From: Neisseria animalis
GTDB lineage: Bacteria; Pseudomonadota; Gammaproteobacteria; Burkholderiales; Neisseriaceae
Direction of reading: 5' to 3'
Length of the DNA stretch: 64,000 nt
NCBI RefSeq assembly: GCF_900636515.1
Contig: NZ_LR134287.1
Coordinates: 1,612,001-1,676,000 of the forward strand
Both the position numbers and the translations under genes were made by a program. This document shows positions 16,813 through 27,590 of the stretch, piece after piece. The first letter of the stretch is position 1; each line of letters opens with the position of its first letter. The notes under the pieces were generated by a model. It was not told where the DNA came from, did not search any database, and saw only the letters and a program-made list of their open reading frames with translations.

Positions 16813-18167
16813 CAGACATTATCCGAATCCGTATGCCTCAAACGCATTTCCTGCGCCAATTTCGGCGGCGCAAGCCAAGCAACCCCACGTTCGCTTAACG
16901 CCTGCTGCCATTGCACCAATCTTTCCCCGATACCGTCCGAATGCTCCGCCTCCGCCAGCAGTTGCACCACAATACCGCCTTGTGCAGCTTCCGCCAAACG
17001 CACTATCTGCCTCAACATACCGCGATCCGGCACCTGCCGCATCCGCACGCCGACAAGCAACTGCATCGGTTGCGCCGACAAGCGCGCCAACCATTCCGCT
17101 TCAGCATTCCTGTCCGCCAACACACCGCCGTCTGCCCATTCCTGCCCCAAAGTATGTCCGAACCAATCCTTATCCGGCCACTCCGTTTCCAGCATCACCG
17201 CCCACTTCGGCGCATCGCTCAAATAGATTTTTGGCGAAACCGCTTCTACTTTTTCCTGCTGCGTATCCGCGTCCACCACTTTTACCTGCCAGCGGCGGAT
17301 AATATTCTGATAATACGGCTTCTCCAACGGCAGCTCCGCTTCCGCCGCCTTAAACAACACCTTGCACACCAACCATGCGGCCAAACGCGGCAAAATACCG
17401 TATGCCAGCATACTGCCGATGAGCAGACCCGACCACGCGCGCGCATCGGCAACATTACTGCCCAACCGCCCTTGCAATACCGCCGCCGAATCCGGAACAG
17501 GAAAACCCAACTTGGCCGGCAGCCACGACAACCACGCCACTGCCTGTACCGAAGCCTCATTGCTCAACAGCGTACTTTCCCAGTTGAACGTATATTGCCG
17601 CACCAGCAACAACAGCAATACCGACACCAGCATTCCCGATAAGGTTGCCAGCCAAAGGCCGTGGGTTGTCGTACCCAGCAGCCAACGTGCAGACGGCCTG
17701 CGCCATTCCTCGGCAAACAGCCGCAACAAAGCCTGATTGACCGAATCCTTGCCGCGCAGCCAAGTCGCCGGGCTCACCGCCCAACGCCCCGGTTTCAGGC
17801 GCAAACCGACAGACAGCAACCACACCGCCATCATCAGCGTATTCATGCCCAATACGCTTGCCAAAATCAGGAAAAAATTCAGACCTTGGCTGTCCATCAA
17901 CAAATAAGTTGCGGAGAAACCGGTTGTAAACATCAGCGAAGCCGCCACTACCCACAGCCAAAACGACCCCGCCCGCGCCTGTTCCAAACTGTGTTTCAGC
18001 AAATGATTGCGGTCCACCATCTCGGCACGGCGGATAAGTTTCTGCTCAAAACCGCCCTCAACAGGGCGCAGAGACTCGGTAACCTGCTCGGGATCGGCAG
18101 GAAAAACATGACCGCTCTCTTCCAAAATGCGGACCAGTTCGACCAATTTGCGTTGCGGATTCAACAT
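16812..18167 (-). CDS. DUF2868 membrane protein
   Basis: A 451-residue protein with membrane segments near residues 70-90, 97-115, 168-190 and 270-295, followed by a soluble C-terminal half. The sequence fits DUF2868, a family of unknown function usually encoded directly upstream of a DUF3482 GTPase, as here (274 bases apart). The RPVEGG segment near residue 35 and the WSGLLIGSMLAYGILPRL stretch near 270 are the clearest features. ATG at 18167 is used; TTG at 18173 is also in frame. Partnership with the GTPase is inferred from gene order. Confidence 0.8.
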   Translation of the reverse strand: MLNPQRKLVELVRILEESGHVFPADPEQVTESLRPVEGGFEQKLIRRAEMVDRNHLLKHSLEQARAGSFWLWVVAASLMFTTGFSATYLLMDSQGLNFFLILASVLGMNTLMMAVWLLSVGLRLKPGRWAVSPATWLRGKDSVNQALLRLFAEEWRRPSARWLLGTTTHGLWLATLSGMLVSVLLLLLVRQYTFNWESTLLSNEASVQAVAWLSWLPAKLGFPVPDSAAVLQGRLGSNVADARAWSGLLIGSMLAYGILPRLAAWLVCKVLFKAAEAELPLEKPYYQNIIRRWQVKVVDADTQQEKVEAVSPKIYLSDAPKWAVMLETEWPDKDWFGHTLGQEWADGGVLADRNAEAEWLARLSAQPMQLLVGVRMRQVPDRGMLRQIVRLAEAAQGGIVVQLLAEAEHSDGIGERLVQWQQALSERGVAWLAPPKLAQEMRLRHTDSDNV

Positions 18168-18577
18168 AACCAATAAAAAAGCCGTCTGAAAAGAAGGTTG
18201 ATTTTAACACAAGCCCTTTGCAGACGGCATTTTGCTCAAACAGAAACCTTGCTTTATCCGACTTGCCCTGCCTTATTCATGATACGGCTTTGCTTTTTCT
18301 GAGGCCGCCGCATGATACAGAATCAAACAAAACGGCAGGCAGTATGATACGTCAGCCTGCGACTTCGGCAGTTCAGCCAAATTCTCTTGAAACAAGGCAA
18401 AGCAAGGCCGTACATTCCGCACCACATGACAGTATCTGTACAGACTGCGACCTGTCCGCCCGATTTCACAGCCATTTATCTATCGGCGGAAAACTTTGTC
18501 CGCCTTTCTTGCCGGTAAAAAGGCCGTCTGCAAAATCGCTGTTTTGCAGACGGCCTTTGTGTTGTTTGAGCCAAACT
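18168..18577. other. Intergenic region upstream of DUF2868 and downstream of pheA
   Basis: Contains a canonical-type uptake word (GCCGTCTGAA at about 18182) close to a variant one (TGCAGACGGC at about 18220), a degenerate Correia-like stretch around 18275-18430 (ATACAGAATCAAACAAAACGG, then GAAACAAGGCAAAGC), and the pheA terminator. A long plus-strand open frame from 18218 runs antisense to pheA and is not credible. Confidence 0.45.
18517..18559 (-). terminator. Terminator after pheA
   Basis: AAAAGGCCGTCTGCAAAA pairs with TTTTGCAGACGGCCTTT in a near-perfect hairpin 19 bases beyond the pheA stop. Confidence 0.8.
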
Positions 18578-19660
18578 TTACAACACTACGGTCGGATACG
18601 AACCGATTACTTTCACAAACGAAGCACGTTCACCCAACTGCTTCAATGCCGCTTCAACCTTACTGTCAAGCTGATGGCCTTCGATGTCGATAAAAAACAA
18701 ATATTCCCACAATGCCGATTTGCTCGGGCGGCTTTCTATTTTGGTCATCGAAATGCCGGCATCGGTAAAGGTTTGCAGCAGCCCCATCATGGCACCGGCA
18801 CGGTTTGGAGTGGAGACGACAAGGGAAGTTTTATCGCTGCCGCTGGGCTGTGTATCCTGATGGCCGAGTACAATAAAACGCGTAGTATTGTTCGGCTCGT
18901 CTTCGATACATTGGGCGGCGATGGTCAGGCCGTAGATTTCGGCTGCGGTTACGGCGGCAATGGCTGCGGTGGTCGTATCATCGGATTCTGCAACCAAACG
19001 CGCGGCCTCGGCGTTGCTGGATACCGGAATGCGCTCGGCCTGCGGCAGATTGCGTCCGAGCCAGTCATTGCATTGCGCCAATGCTTGCGCGTGGGCGAAT
19101 ACTTTGGTTACACCGTTGATTTCACTGCTGTCTTTCCGCATTAAATTATGGTGTATCCGCACCACCACTTCGCCGCAGGCTTTCAATGCGGAAACAGCCA
19201 GCAAATCCAAGGTTCGGCCGATTGAGCCTTCAGTAGAGTTTTCCAATGGCGCAACCAGATAATCGGCTTGTCGGGTTTCAACCTGTTTGAAGCAGTCGTC
19301 CACCGTCATACAGGCGCGGGTATAAGCCGCATGGCCGAAATGTTTGATGGCTGCCTGTTGAGTAAACGTACCTTGCGGCCCCAAATAAGCAATGGTCAGC
19401 GGACGCTCCACCGCCAAACATTCGCTCATCACTTCCCTGAAAAGCCTTGCTACGGACTCATTCGGCAGCGGACCTTTGTTCAGGTTCTGAATACGGCGCA
19501 ATACTGCGGCTTCACGCTCGGGGCGGTACACTGCCCCCGTGCCTTTCAATTCGCCGATGGCATGTGCATGGGCGGCACGTTGGTTCAGCAGCTGTAACAC
19601 GGTGGCATCGATTTCATCAATCGCATCGCGGTGGGGTTTTAATTGCTCGTCAATCGACAT
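18578..19660 (-). CDS. pheA: Bifunctional chorismate mutase / prephenate dehydratase
   Basis: The P-protein turns chorismate into prephenate and then phenylpyruvate for phenylalanine synthesis. The 360-residue protein shows the order: chorismate mutase (about 1-90, IDEIDATVLQLLNQRA), prephenate dehydratase (about 95-270, YLGPQGTFTQQAA, ENSTEGSIG and NNTTRFIVLG) and a C-terminal ACT domain (about 280-355, ESRPSK) that binds phenylalanine for feedback control. Length is typical. No leader peptide or attenuator was seen upstream. Confidence 0.96.
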   Translation of the reverse strand: MSIDEQLKPHRDAIDEIDATVLQLLNQRAAHAHAIGELKGTGAVYRPEREAAVLRRIQNLNKGPLPNESVARLFREVMSECLAVERPLTIAYLGPQGTFTQQAAIKHFGHAAYTRACMTVDDCFKQVETRQADYLVAPLENSTEGSIGRTLDLLAVSALKACGEVVVRIHHNLMRKDSSEINGVTKVFAHAQALAQCNDWLGRNLPQAERIPVSSNAEAARLVAESDDTTTAAIAAVTAAEIYGLTIAAQCIEDEPNNTTRFIVLGHQDTQPSGSDKTSLVVSTPNRAGAMMGLLQTFTDAGISMTKIESRPSKSALWEYLFFIDIEGHQLDSKVEAALKQLGERASFVKVIGSYPTVVL

Positions 19661-19709
19661 GGCGGCTTCCTGCTGTCACTATAAATTGGAATAAACGGGA
19701 TTTTAGCAT

Positions 19710-19748
19710 TAAAAATGCCGTCTGAAAGCTGCTCAGACGGCTTATCAA
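19710..19748 (-). terminator. Canonical-type uptake-sequence hairpin
   Basis: ATGCCGTCTGAAAGC pairs loosely with GCTCAGACGGC. One of the few inverted pairs here using the GAA ending. It lies between the pheA start and the stop of the efflux gene at 19819, both on the minus strand. Confidence 0.5.
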
Positions 19749-19818
19749 GGAAAAATTTCCCGAAATTCTTATATTTCGGCATTTTGTATCAATCAGGCAT
19801 TTTCCGCTTAATTTTTAT

Positions 19819-21057
19819 TCAAAACATGGCTTTGTTTTTATCATTTTCAATCCATGCCTGATGCGAGCAAACCCACAACAAGACGATACCGCATACGGTT
19901 GCCGTCAGCATCATGCCCGCCATAACCAGTGCAGAGCCGTTGTGCAGCCAAGTCGTCAGCAGCCCCATGCTGGCAGCGATAACGGACTGGCATACGCCCA
20001 ACACCGCATTCGCGCTGCCGCTTTCCTGCTTGAAATAACTCATGAAACACGCCTGTGTATTGGCCGATACCAAGCCCTGCGTGCCCACAGAAAGCATCAC
20101 ACACGCCACCAGCGCCCATAGCGGCGGCAGCTCGAGCAGCAATACTTGCAGCACCATCAAGGCATTGGCGGCAAACTGCACGATAATGCCCCAACGCAGA
20201 ATACTCTGCGGATGCGAGCCGCTTTTCAGCCGCCACGCCGTGATGCGGTTAAAAGTTGCCATCGTGATGATGTTCAGCGCAAATATCCACGCATAACCGT
20301 GTGGCGACACATCATAAAGGTTCATGTAAACAAATGATGATTCGGTCAGGAAAGCAAACATCGAGGCAAAGCTGAATGCTTGGAAAAACAGATAACCCAT
20401 CGCCGCGCGCGTCCGCAATACCCGCTTAAACCGCCCTGCCACCACAGCAAAAATATCCGCACCGATTTTTTCGGTTTTCAGCGGTTTGGGCAGAAAACGG
20501 GCCACCAACGCCAGCAGCAACAGCGTATAAACCAGCAAAAAACCGAAAATCGCCCGCCAACCGCCCAAAGCCAGCAGCAGCGACCCGACCATCGGCGCCA
20601 TCAGCGGCACAATCATCAAAATAATACCGATGAGCGCAAACATCTGCGCCGCCTGCCGTCCTTCATAGTAATCGCGCACTGTCGCACCAACCACCACCAC
20701 CGTCATACCGGCGCCGAATGCCTGCAACGCGCGCAGCAGCAGCAACTGGTCGGCAGTCGTAACCAATGTCAACCCGAACAGGCTGACCGCGTGCACCACC
20801 AAACCCACCAGTGCAACCGGCTTGCGCCCTTTAATGTCCGAAACCGCACCGCCGGCAACCTGCCCGACGGCCACGCCGAATAAAAACATACTCAGGCTTT
20901 GTTCGATACGGTGGATATTCGAACCGAGATCGCCCGCCATCTGCGGCATGGCAGGAAGATACGTATCAATGGAAAACGGCATCAGTGCCACCAGCATTGC
21001 CAGCAGCGTGGCCATTTGTTTTTGCGTCAGCGGCAGCACCACTTTCGTATTGCTCAT
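19819..21057 (-). CDS. Bcr/CflA family multidrug efflux MFS transporter
   Basis: A 412-residue protein with twelve predicted membrane segments. The N-terminal part has MPFSIDTYLPAMPQMA, typical of Bcr/CflA drug:proton antiporters, and the loop 2 motif GAVSDIKGRKPVALVG between segments 2 and 3 that marks the major facilitator superfamily. ATG at 21057 (MSNTKVVLPLTQ) follows AAGAGAG; ten further codons upstream are not convincing. Substrate unknown; bicyclomycin, chloramphenicol or sulfathiazole export is known for relatives. Confidence 0.88.
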   Translation of the reverse strand: MSNTKVVLPLTQKQMATLLAMLVALMPFSIDTYLPAMPQMAGDLGSNIHRIEQSLSMFLFGVAVGQVAGGAVSDIKGRKPVALVGLVVHAVSLFGLTLVTTADQLLLLRALQAFGAGMTVVVVGATVRDYYEGRQAAQMFALIGIILMIVPLMAPMVGSLLLALGGWRAIFGFLLVYTLLLLALVARFLPKPLKTEKIGADIFAVVAGRFKRVLRTRAAMGYLFFQAFSFASMFAFLTESSFVYMNLYDVSPHGYAWIFALNIITMATFNRITAWRLKSGSHPQSILRWGIIVQFAANALMVLQVLLLELPPLWALVACVMLSVGTQGLVSANTQACFMSYFKQESGSANAVLGVCQSVIAASMGLLTTWLHNGSALVMAGMMLTATVCGIVLLWVCSHQAWIENDKNKAMF

Positions 21058-22985
<1,928 letters not shown>

Positions 22986-23013
22986 TCCCTCGAAGCCGAC
23001 TGTCTGATATGGC

Positions 23014-23060
23014 AAAAGCCGTCTGCACACTGCATTTGAATGCAATGTGCAGACGGCTTT
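23014..23060 (+). terminator. Terminator after gdhA
   Basis: AAAAGCCGTCTGCACA...TGTGCAGACGGCTTTT, with an additional inner stem (TGCATT/AATGCA). It ends exactly where a Correia-like element starts. Confidence 0.8.
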
Positions 23061-23167
23061 TATAGTCTTTTAAAATAAGAATGATACTGCGTTGCTTTGC
23101 CTTGCCGTACTATGTGTACTGTCTGCGGCTTCGCTGCCTTGTCTCATTCTTATTTTATTCGACTATA
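23061..23167 (-). repeat. Correia-like element, copy 6 (reverse orientation)
   Basis: A 107-bp copy inverted relative to copies 1-5, with the AAAAGACTATA type of end. It abuts the gdhA terminator. Confidence 0.92.
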
Positions 23168-23303
23168 TCTTGCAAACGCCATACAAACCGATAAATAATG
23201 CCGCCAAGCCGCAAACAGCAGACTTTGCATACATACCTTCCGGCAATTTTTCCGACAAAAGAAAAAGTTTCATTTTTCAGGCGGCCGGCACGCCCTACCC
23301 AAA

Positions 23304-23798
23304 TCAGCCGCCGATTTCGGCAAACTTCTCCCAATTTGCCCGCACATAAACCGCGGCTGCTTCCAAGTCCTCGTCTGCCACCTCATAATATTCAGCATCA
23401 AGTTCTTCAAAATCAGCAAATTTTGCACGAATATCGTCCAAAGGCGTATTATTTTCAGCCATTTGCTCGATTGCTTCGCCGTGTTGGGCATATAAGGCTT
23501 TGGCTTTGTCCAGAATCTTCGGCGTCGGCTTGATACGCCAGCGGCGCAGGCTGTCGGCCACCGGATTGTAGAAAATATACTCGCCGTAACCCGAAGCAAT
23601 CAGTTGCACAAACCCGCCCTCCTGAACTTGGCTGTCGAGATAGCAATAAGCCGTCAGCGTATGTTGTTCGTCATTGAGGGACAACATTTCCGCATCACCA
23701 TTGCGCTCGGTATGTTCGAGATAAGCCGCACACAAGGCGTAGAGAAATTCGGCAGAATCTTGGGAATGAAAATCTTCGGGCTGAAAAAGTATGCTCAT
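23304..23798 (-). CDS. DUF4375 / DMP19-like protein
   Basis: A 164-residue acidic protein (many Glu and Asp, EELDAEYYEVADEDLEA near the end). The central EGGFVQLIASGYGEYIFYNP region resembles the GGF..YN pattern of DUF4375, the family of the neisserial DNA-mimic protein DMP19. Size (about 19 kDa) also fits. DMP19 is known to imitate double-stranded DNA and block a helix-turn-helix repressor. ATG at 23798 is chosen; the upstream frame runs through an uptake word and intergenic sequence. It is a single gene with no operon partners. The family call is by pattern, not search. Confidence 0.72.
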   Translation of the reverse strand: MSILFQPEDFHSQDSAEFLYALCAAYLEHTERNGDAEMLSLNDEQHTLTAYCYLDSQVQEGGFVQLIASGYGEYIFYNPVADSLRRWRIKPTPKILDKAKALYAQHGEAIEQMAENNTPLDDIRAKFADFEELDAEYYEVADEDLEAAAVYVRANWEKFAEIGG

Positions 23799-24014
23799 GG
23801 GAATAAGGCCGTCTGCAAATAACAAAAAACCAAATAGTGAGTATAAACCATAATACCGCCAAACAACCATATGGCGGCAGGCGGCAAAGCAAGCTATCTT
23901 ATCATGCCGCCCCTGTTTTACAGACGGCAACCGCGTTGTGGCACAATCTCTGCCTATGCACTTTCTTCCCGCCTTGTGTTATTGTAGCCATACAACAATG
24001 ATAAGGAAACCATC

Positions 24015-25493
24015 ATGCACACTTTAAATTTCCGACAGCCGCGCTTTGCCGAGCTGCCCAACACTTTTTATTCGAGCGTTGCCCCCGAACCGCTGGATTC
24101 ACCGTACTGGATTGCGTTGAATCATGACTTGGCGGCGGAACTGTGGCCGTCTGCAAATCCAATGGCAGACTTACAATCAGCAGAAAATCTGGCCGCTCTT
24201 TCCGGCTGTGCGGAACACTACACACCGCAACCGCTGGCCACCGTGTACAGCGGCCACCAATTCGGCGTTTATGTTCCACGCTTGGGCGACGGGCGGGCAA
24301 TCTTGCTGGGCGATGCCGCCGATTCACAAGGAAAACTGTGGGAAATCCAGCTCAAAGGCGCGGGCAAAACACCGTACTCGCGCTTTGCCGACGGGCGGGC
24401 GGTACTGCGCTCCAGCATACGCGAATACTTGTGTTGCGAAGCCATGCACGGCTTGGGCATTCCGACCACGCGCGCGCTGGCGCTCACCGGCAGCAATAAC
24501 CCTGTTTATCGCGAAGAAGTCGAAACAGCAGCCGTGCTGACCCGCATCGCCCCCAGCTTTATCCGCTTCGGTCATTTCGAATACCTGTTTTACACAGGGC
24601 GTGAAGATGAATTAAAACTGCTGGCGGATTTCGTTATCCGACACCATTATCCCGAATGTACGGAAGCGGACAACCCCTATTTGCTGCTCTTGGAACAAAT
24701 CGGCCGCCGCACCGCACAAACTGTTGCCGCATGGCAATGTACCGGCTTCTGCCACGGCGTCATGAATACCGATAATATGTCCGTTCTGGGGCTTACTCTG
24801 GACTACGGCCCGTTCGGTTTTTTAGATGCCTACGACCGCCGCCACATCTGCAACCATTCCGACCGCGAAGGCCGCTACGCCTTCAACGCCCAACCCTACA
24901 TCGCCCACTGGAACATGGCAGCCTTGGCACAATGTTTTGAAACATTAATCCCCGAAGCAGAGCTGAATCTCCTTATCGAACAATGGCCAACGGTTTTTCA
25001 GACGGCATACCTAAAACACATGCGCCTGAAGCTCGGCCTGCTGGCCGAACAAGCAGATGATGAAGAGCTTGTTGCCGACCTGTTTGCCGCACTGCAAGGG
25101 CAGCAGGCAGATTTCACGCTGTTTTTCCGCCACCTGAGCCTGCTTTCCAATGCCCACGGCGACCCTTTGCCGTCTGCATTATCCGCCTTATTTGCAGACG
25201 GCATTCCACAACAACTGGCCTTATGGCTGGGACGCTATCGCCGCCGTCTGCGCGCCGAAAACAACGAAGCAGAAGCACGCGCCCAACGCATGAACCGCAC
25301 CAACCCGCTGTATGTATTGCGAAACCATCTGGCAGAACAAGCCATTGCCTTGGCGAAAACGGGAGACTACCGCGAAATCGAACGCCTGCGCCGTTGTTTG
25401 GCCGACCCCTACCGCGAGCGTGCCGAATTTGCCGATTTCGCCGGACCGGCACCCGCATGGGCGGCGGAAATTTGCGTCAGTTGCTCAAGTTGA
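24015..25493 (+). CDS. selO: SelO-family protein adenylyltransferase (YdiU)
   Basis: SelO pseudokinases transfer AMP from ATP to Ser, Thr or Tyr of target proteins and take part in redox-stress control. The 492-residue protein has the family pattern: YSGHQFGVYVPRLGDGRA near residues 77-94, LKGAGKTPYSRFADGRAVLRS near 114-133 (first 20: LKGAGKTPYSRFADGRAVLR), and GVMNTDNMSVLGLTLDYGPF near 250. The C terminus is CVSCSS: a cysteine sits third from the end, where animal SelO carries selenocysteine. Several uptake words lie inside the coding region, including an inverted pair at 25169-25202. Confidence 0.92.
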   Translation: MHTLNFRQPRFAELPNTFYSSVAPEPLDSPYWIALNHDLAAELWPSANPMADLQSAENLAALSGCAEHYTPQPLATVYSGHQFGVYVPRLGDGRAILLGDAADSQGKLWEIQLKGAGKTPYSRFADGRAVLRSSIREYLCCEAMHGLGIPTTRALALTGSNNPVYREEVETAAVLTRIAPSFIRFGHFEYLFYTGREDELKLLADFVIRHHYPECTEADNPYLLLLEQIGRRTAQTVAAWQCTGFCHGVMNTDNMSVLGLTLDYGPFGFLDAYDRRHICNHSDREGRYAFNAQPYIAHWNMAALAQCFETLIPEAELNLLIEQWPTVFQTAYLKHMRLKLGLLAEQADDEELVADLFAALQGQQADFTLFFRHLSLLSNAHGDPLPSALSALFADGIPQQLALWLGRYRRRLRAENNEAEARAQRMNRTNPLYVLRNHLAEQAIALAKTGDYREIERLRRCLADPYRERAEFADFAGPAPAWAAEICVSCSS

Positions 25494-25669
25494 CCTGTGT
25501 ATATCGGATAACAATGAAATAAAGTAGCTTGGTCAAGCTCCCCTTTCGGTAAGGTTCAGCAACGTCATCAAACCGAATGGAAACCGCTGTATTCCGCAAT
25601 GCCGGTTCCATACCGCAACAAAAGCGGAGCAAACCCTATTAACCATCTGCTGTCCGAACAATACACACC

Positions 25670-25732
25670 AAAAGGCCGTCTGCAAAATATGTTGCGGAAA
25701 CCCGTTTCCCATACTTTTGCAGACGGCTTTTT
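25670..25732. terminator. Bidirectional uptake-sequence terminator
   Basis: AAAAGGCCGTCTGCAAAA...TTTTGCAGACGGCTTTTT, with a 26-base loop, between the convergent genes selO and trhP. Confidence 0.7.
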
Positions 25733-25797
25733 ATAGTTGGATAATACAAAATGAAACAAACCGGTAAAGCCGTATCATTCCGCATTCAATAGCTATA
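25732..25797 (+). repeat. Short 66-bp Correia-related element
   Basis: Starts TATAGTTGGATAATAC and ends AATAGCTATA. It keeps AAAGCCGTATCATTC but lacks most of the 107-bp interior. It looks like an internally deleted or older relative of the full elements. Confidence 0.6.
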
Positions 25798-25808
25798 CAT
25801 ATGTCGGC

Positions 25809-27164
25809 TTAAGGATTCATAATCCGCGCCAGCAATGCTTTTTCCTTACCGGCCATATTCGGGATTTTCACCTGAATGCCGTTGCCCGGCGCGACATCGA
25901 CAGGCTCGCCTTTTTTGGTCATTTGCGCCAATTTGACGGTTTCGTTGCCGCCCGGGTGGATGATTTCCAGCGTATCGCCCACGGCGAAGCGGTTTTTCAC
26001 TTCCACAGTGGCCCAGCCTTCAGCATCGATTTCGGTAACGTGGCCGACGTATTGGCTTTGTTTGGCAAGCGAATGGCCGCTGAGGTAGTTTTGGTAGTCT
26101 TGTGTTTGGTGGCGTTCCAAGAAGCCGCTGGTATAGCCGCGGTTGGCCAAACCTTCGAGTTCGGCGAGCAGGCTGTAATCAAACGGGCGACCGGCGACGG
26201 CATCGTCAATCGCTTTGCGGTATGACTGGGCAACGCGGGCAACGTAATACAGTGATTTGGTGCGGCCTTCGACTTTCAGGCTGTCCACGCCGATTTCGGC
26301 CAGCTTGTGCACCACTTCGATGCCGCGCAGGTCTTTGGAATTCATGATGTAGGTGCCGTGTTCGTCTTCCATAATCGGCATCATTTCGCCCGGACGGTTG
26401 GACTCTTCAATCAGGAATACTTTGTTGGCGGCAGGGTGGCGTTGCTGGCCGTTGATGCCTTCGAAGTTTTGGTTGGCCTCTTCCTGCGCTTTGTCAAAAT
26501 TGAAACCCTGCAGCAGCTTGGCATCGCCCATATCGTCTGTTTCGGCATCGTGCACTTTGTAATCCCAGCGGCAGGAATTGGTGCAGGTACCTTGGTTGGG
26601 GTCGCGGTGGTTGAAGTAGCCCGAAAGCAGGCAGCGGCCGGAATAGGCAATGCACAATGCGCCGTGGATAAACACTTCCAGTTCGATATCGGGGCATTCT
26701 TGGCGGATTTCTGCGATTTCTTCCATAGAAAGCTCGCGCGACAAAATAATGCGCTCTACGCCGACTTTTTCCCAAAACTTCACACCCCAATAGTTGGTGG
26801 TGTTGGCCTGTACGGAAAGGTGAATCGGCATTTCCGGCCATTTTTCGCGCACGGTCATAATCAGCCCGGGGTCGGCCATAATCAGCGCGTCGGGCTTCAT
26901 CGCAATCAGCGGTTCCATATCAGAAACAAAGGTTTTCAATTTGGAATTGTGCGGCAGGGTGTTGACGGTGAGGAAGAATTTTTTATTGCGCTCGTGCGCT
27001 TCTTTGATGCCCTGCGCCAATACGTCGAGCTTGGCAAATTCGTTGTTGCGCGCACGCAGGGAATAGCGCGGGCTGCCGGCATATACGGCATCGGCGCCGA
27101 AATCGTAGGCGGCGCGCATACGTTCGAGACCGCCGGCAGGAAGGAGGAGTTCAGGTGCTTTCAT
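25809..27164 (-). CDS. trhP: tRNA 5-hydroxyuridine modification protein TrhP (peptidase U32 family, YegQ)
   Basis: TrhP is an iron-sulfur protein needed for prephenate-dependent 5-hydroxylation of uridine 34 in tRNA, the first step toward (m)cmo5U. The 451-residue length and sequence match YegQ: LLLPAGGLERMRAAYDFGAD at 7-26, and four cysteines (171, 178, 194, 198) in HGALCIAYSGRC and QGTCTNSC that probably hold the cluster. The C-terminal part is a small beta domain ending KEKALLARIMNP. The peptidase name is a family relic. Single gene. Confidence 0.92.
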   Translation of the reverse strand: MKAPELLLPAGGLERMRAAYDFGADAVYAGSPRYSLRARNNEFAKLDVLAQGIKEAHERNKKFFLTVNTLPHNSKLKTFVSDMEPLIAMKPDALIMADPGLIMTVREKWPEMPIHLSVQANTTNYWGVKFWEKVGVERIILSRELSMEEIAEIRQECPDIELEVFIHGALCIAYSGRCLLSGYFNHRDPNQGTCTNSCRWDYKVHDAETDDMGDAKLLQGFNFDKAQEEANQNFEGINGQQRHPAANKVFLIEESNRPGEMMPIMEDEHGTYIMNSKDLRGIEVVHKLAEIGVDSLKVEGRTKSLYYVARVAQSYRKAIDDAVAGRPFDYSLLAELEGLANRGYTSGFLERHQTQDYQNYLSGHSLAKQSQYVGHVTEIDAEGWATVEVKNRFAVGDTLEIIHPGGNETVKLAQMTKKGEPVDVAPGNGIQVKIPNMAGKEKALLARIMNP

Positions 27165-27590
27165 GATGTGCTGGTTTCATTAACAATACAGTCGTTCGGC
27201 TCGGGCAATAAGACCAAGCGCCAATCCCTGCGGCAACACTCTGTGCCGGCAACGGGCAACAACTGTATTTTCAGACGGCCTGACAAGATAACTGCTTTTG
27301 CCGCCTGAAAAAATATTCGGAAAAATCAGCGGGATTATCCGCTTTTTTACCGGCAGGGTCAATTTACGCCCTGCTCCTTTTCATTCACACACCCTTATCC
27401 GACCGATATTTTTACGGGAAAAGCCGTCTGCAAATGCTAAATTTTACACTTTCTTAAAGAAAGCACGTTCAAGCGGCGGTTTTTATTGTAAAATACTCGG
27501 TTTGATTTTCAGCAATATGCACTGCATACCCGCAGAGGCGGTTTTTCTGCCTCCGCCTGCGTTTGGCACACAATATTTTTAGAGTGGCTT
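27165..27590. other. Divergent intergenic region between trhP and an ABC permease
   Basis: Has a canonical-type uptake word (TTCAGACGGCC, about 27270) and a variant one (about 27423). Promoters for both genes should lie here; TAAAATACT at about 27490 (plus) is a possible -10 region. No small gene is evident. Confidence 0.45.

Larger units (their letters stand above)
25494..25808. other. Convergent intergenic region between selO and trhP
   Basis: Holds a segment at about 25533-25575 (TCAAGCTCCCCTTTCGGTAA and onward) that resembles 48964-49004, then the hairpin at 25670 and a short Correia-related element at 25732. No gene. Confidence 0.5.

Noticed and set aside
18218..19144. A 308-codon plus-strand frame over the pheA terminator and pheA
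   Set aside because: Crosses a terminator hairpin and runs antisense to pheA.
26307..27308. A 333-codon plus-strand open frame antisense to trhP
   Set aside because: Same reason: the opposite strand codes for a conserved enzyme with a cysteine cluster, and the antisense product resembles nothing.
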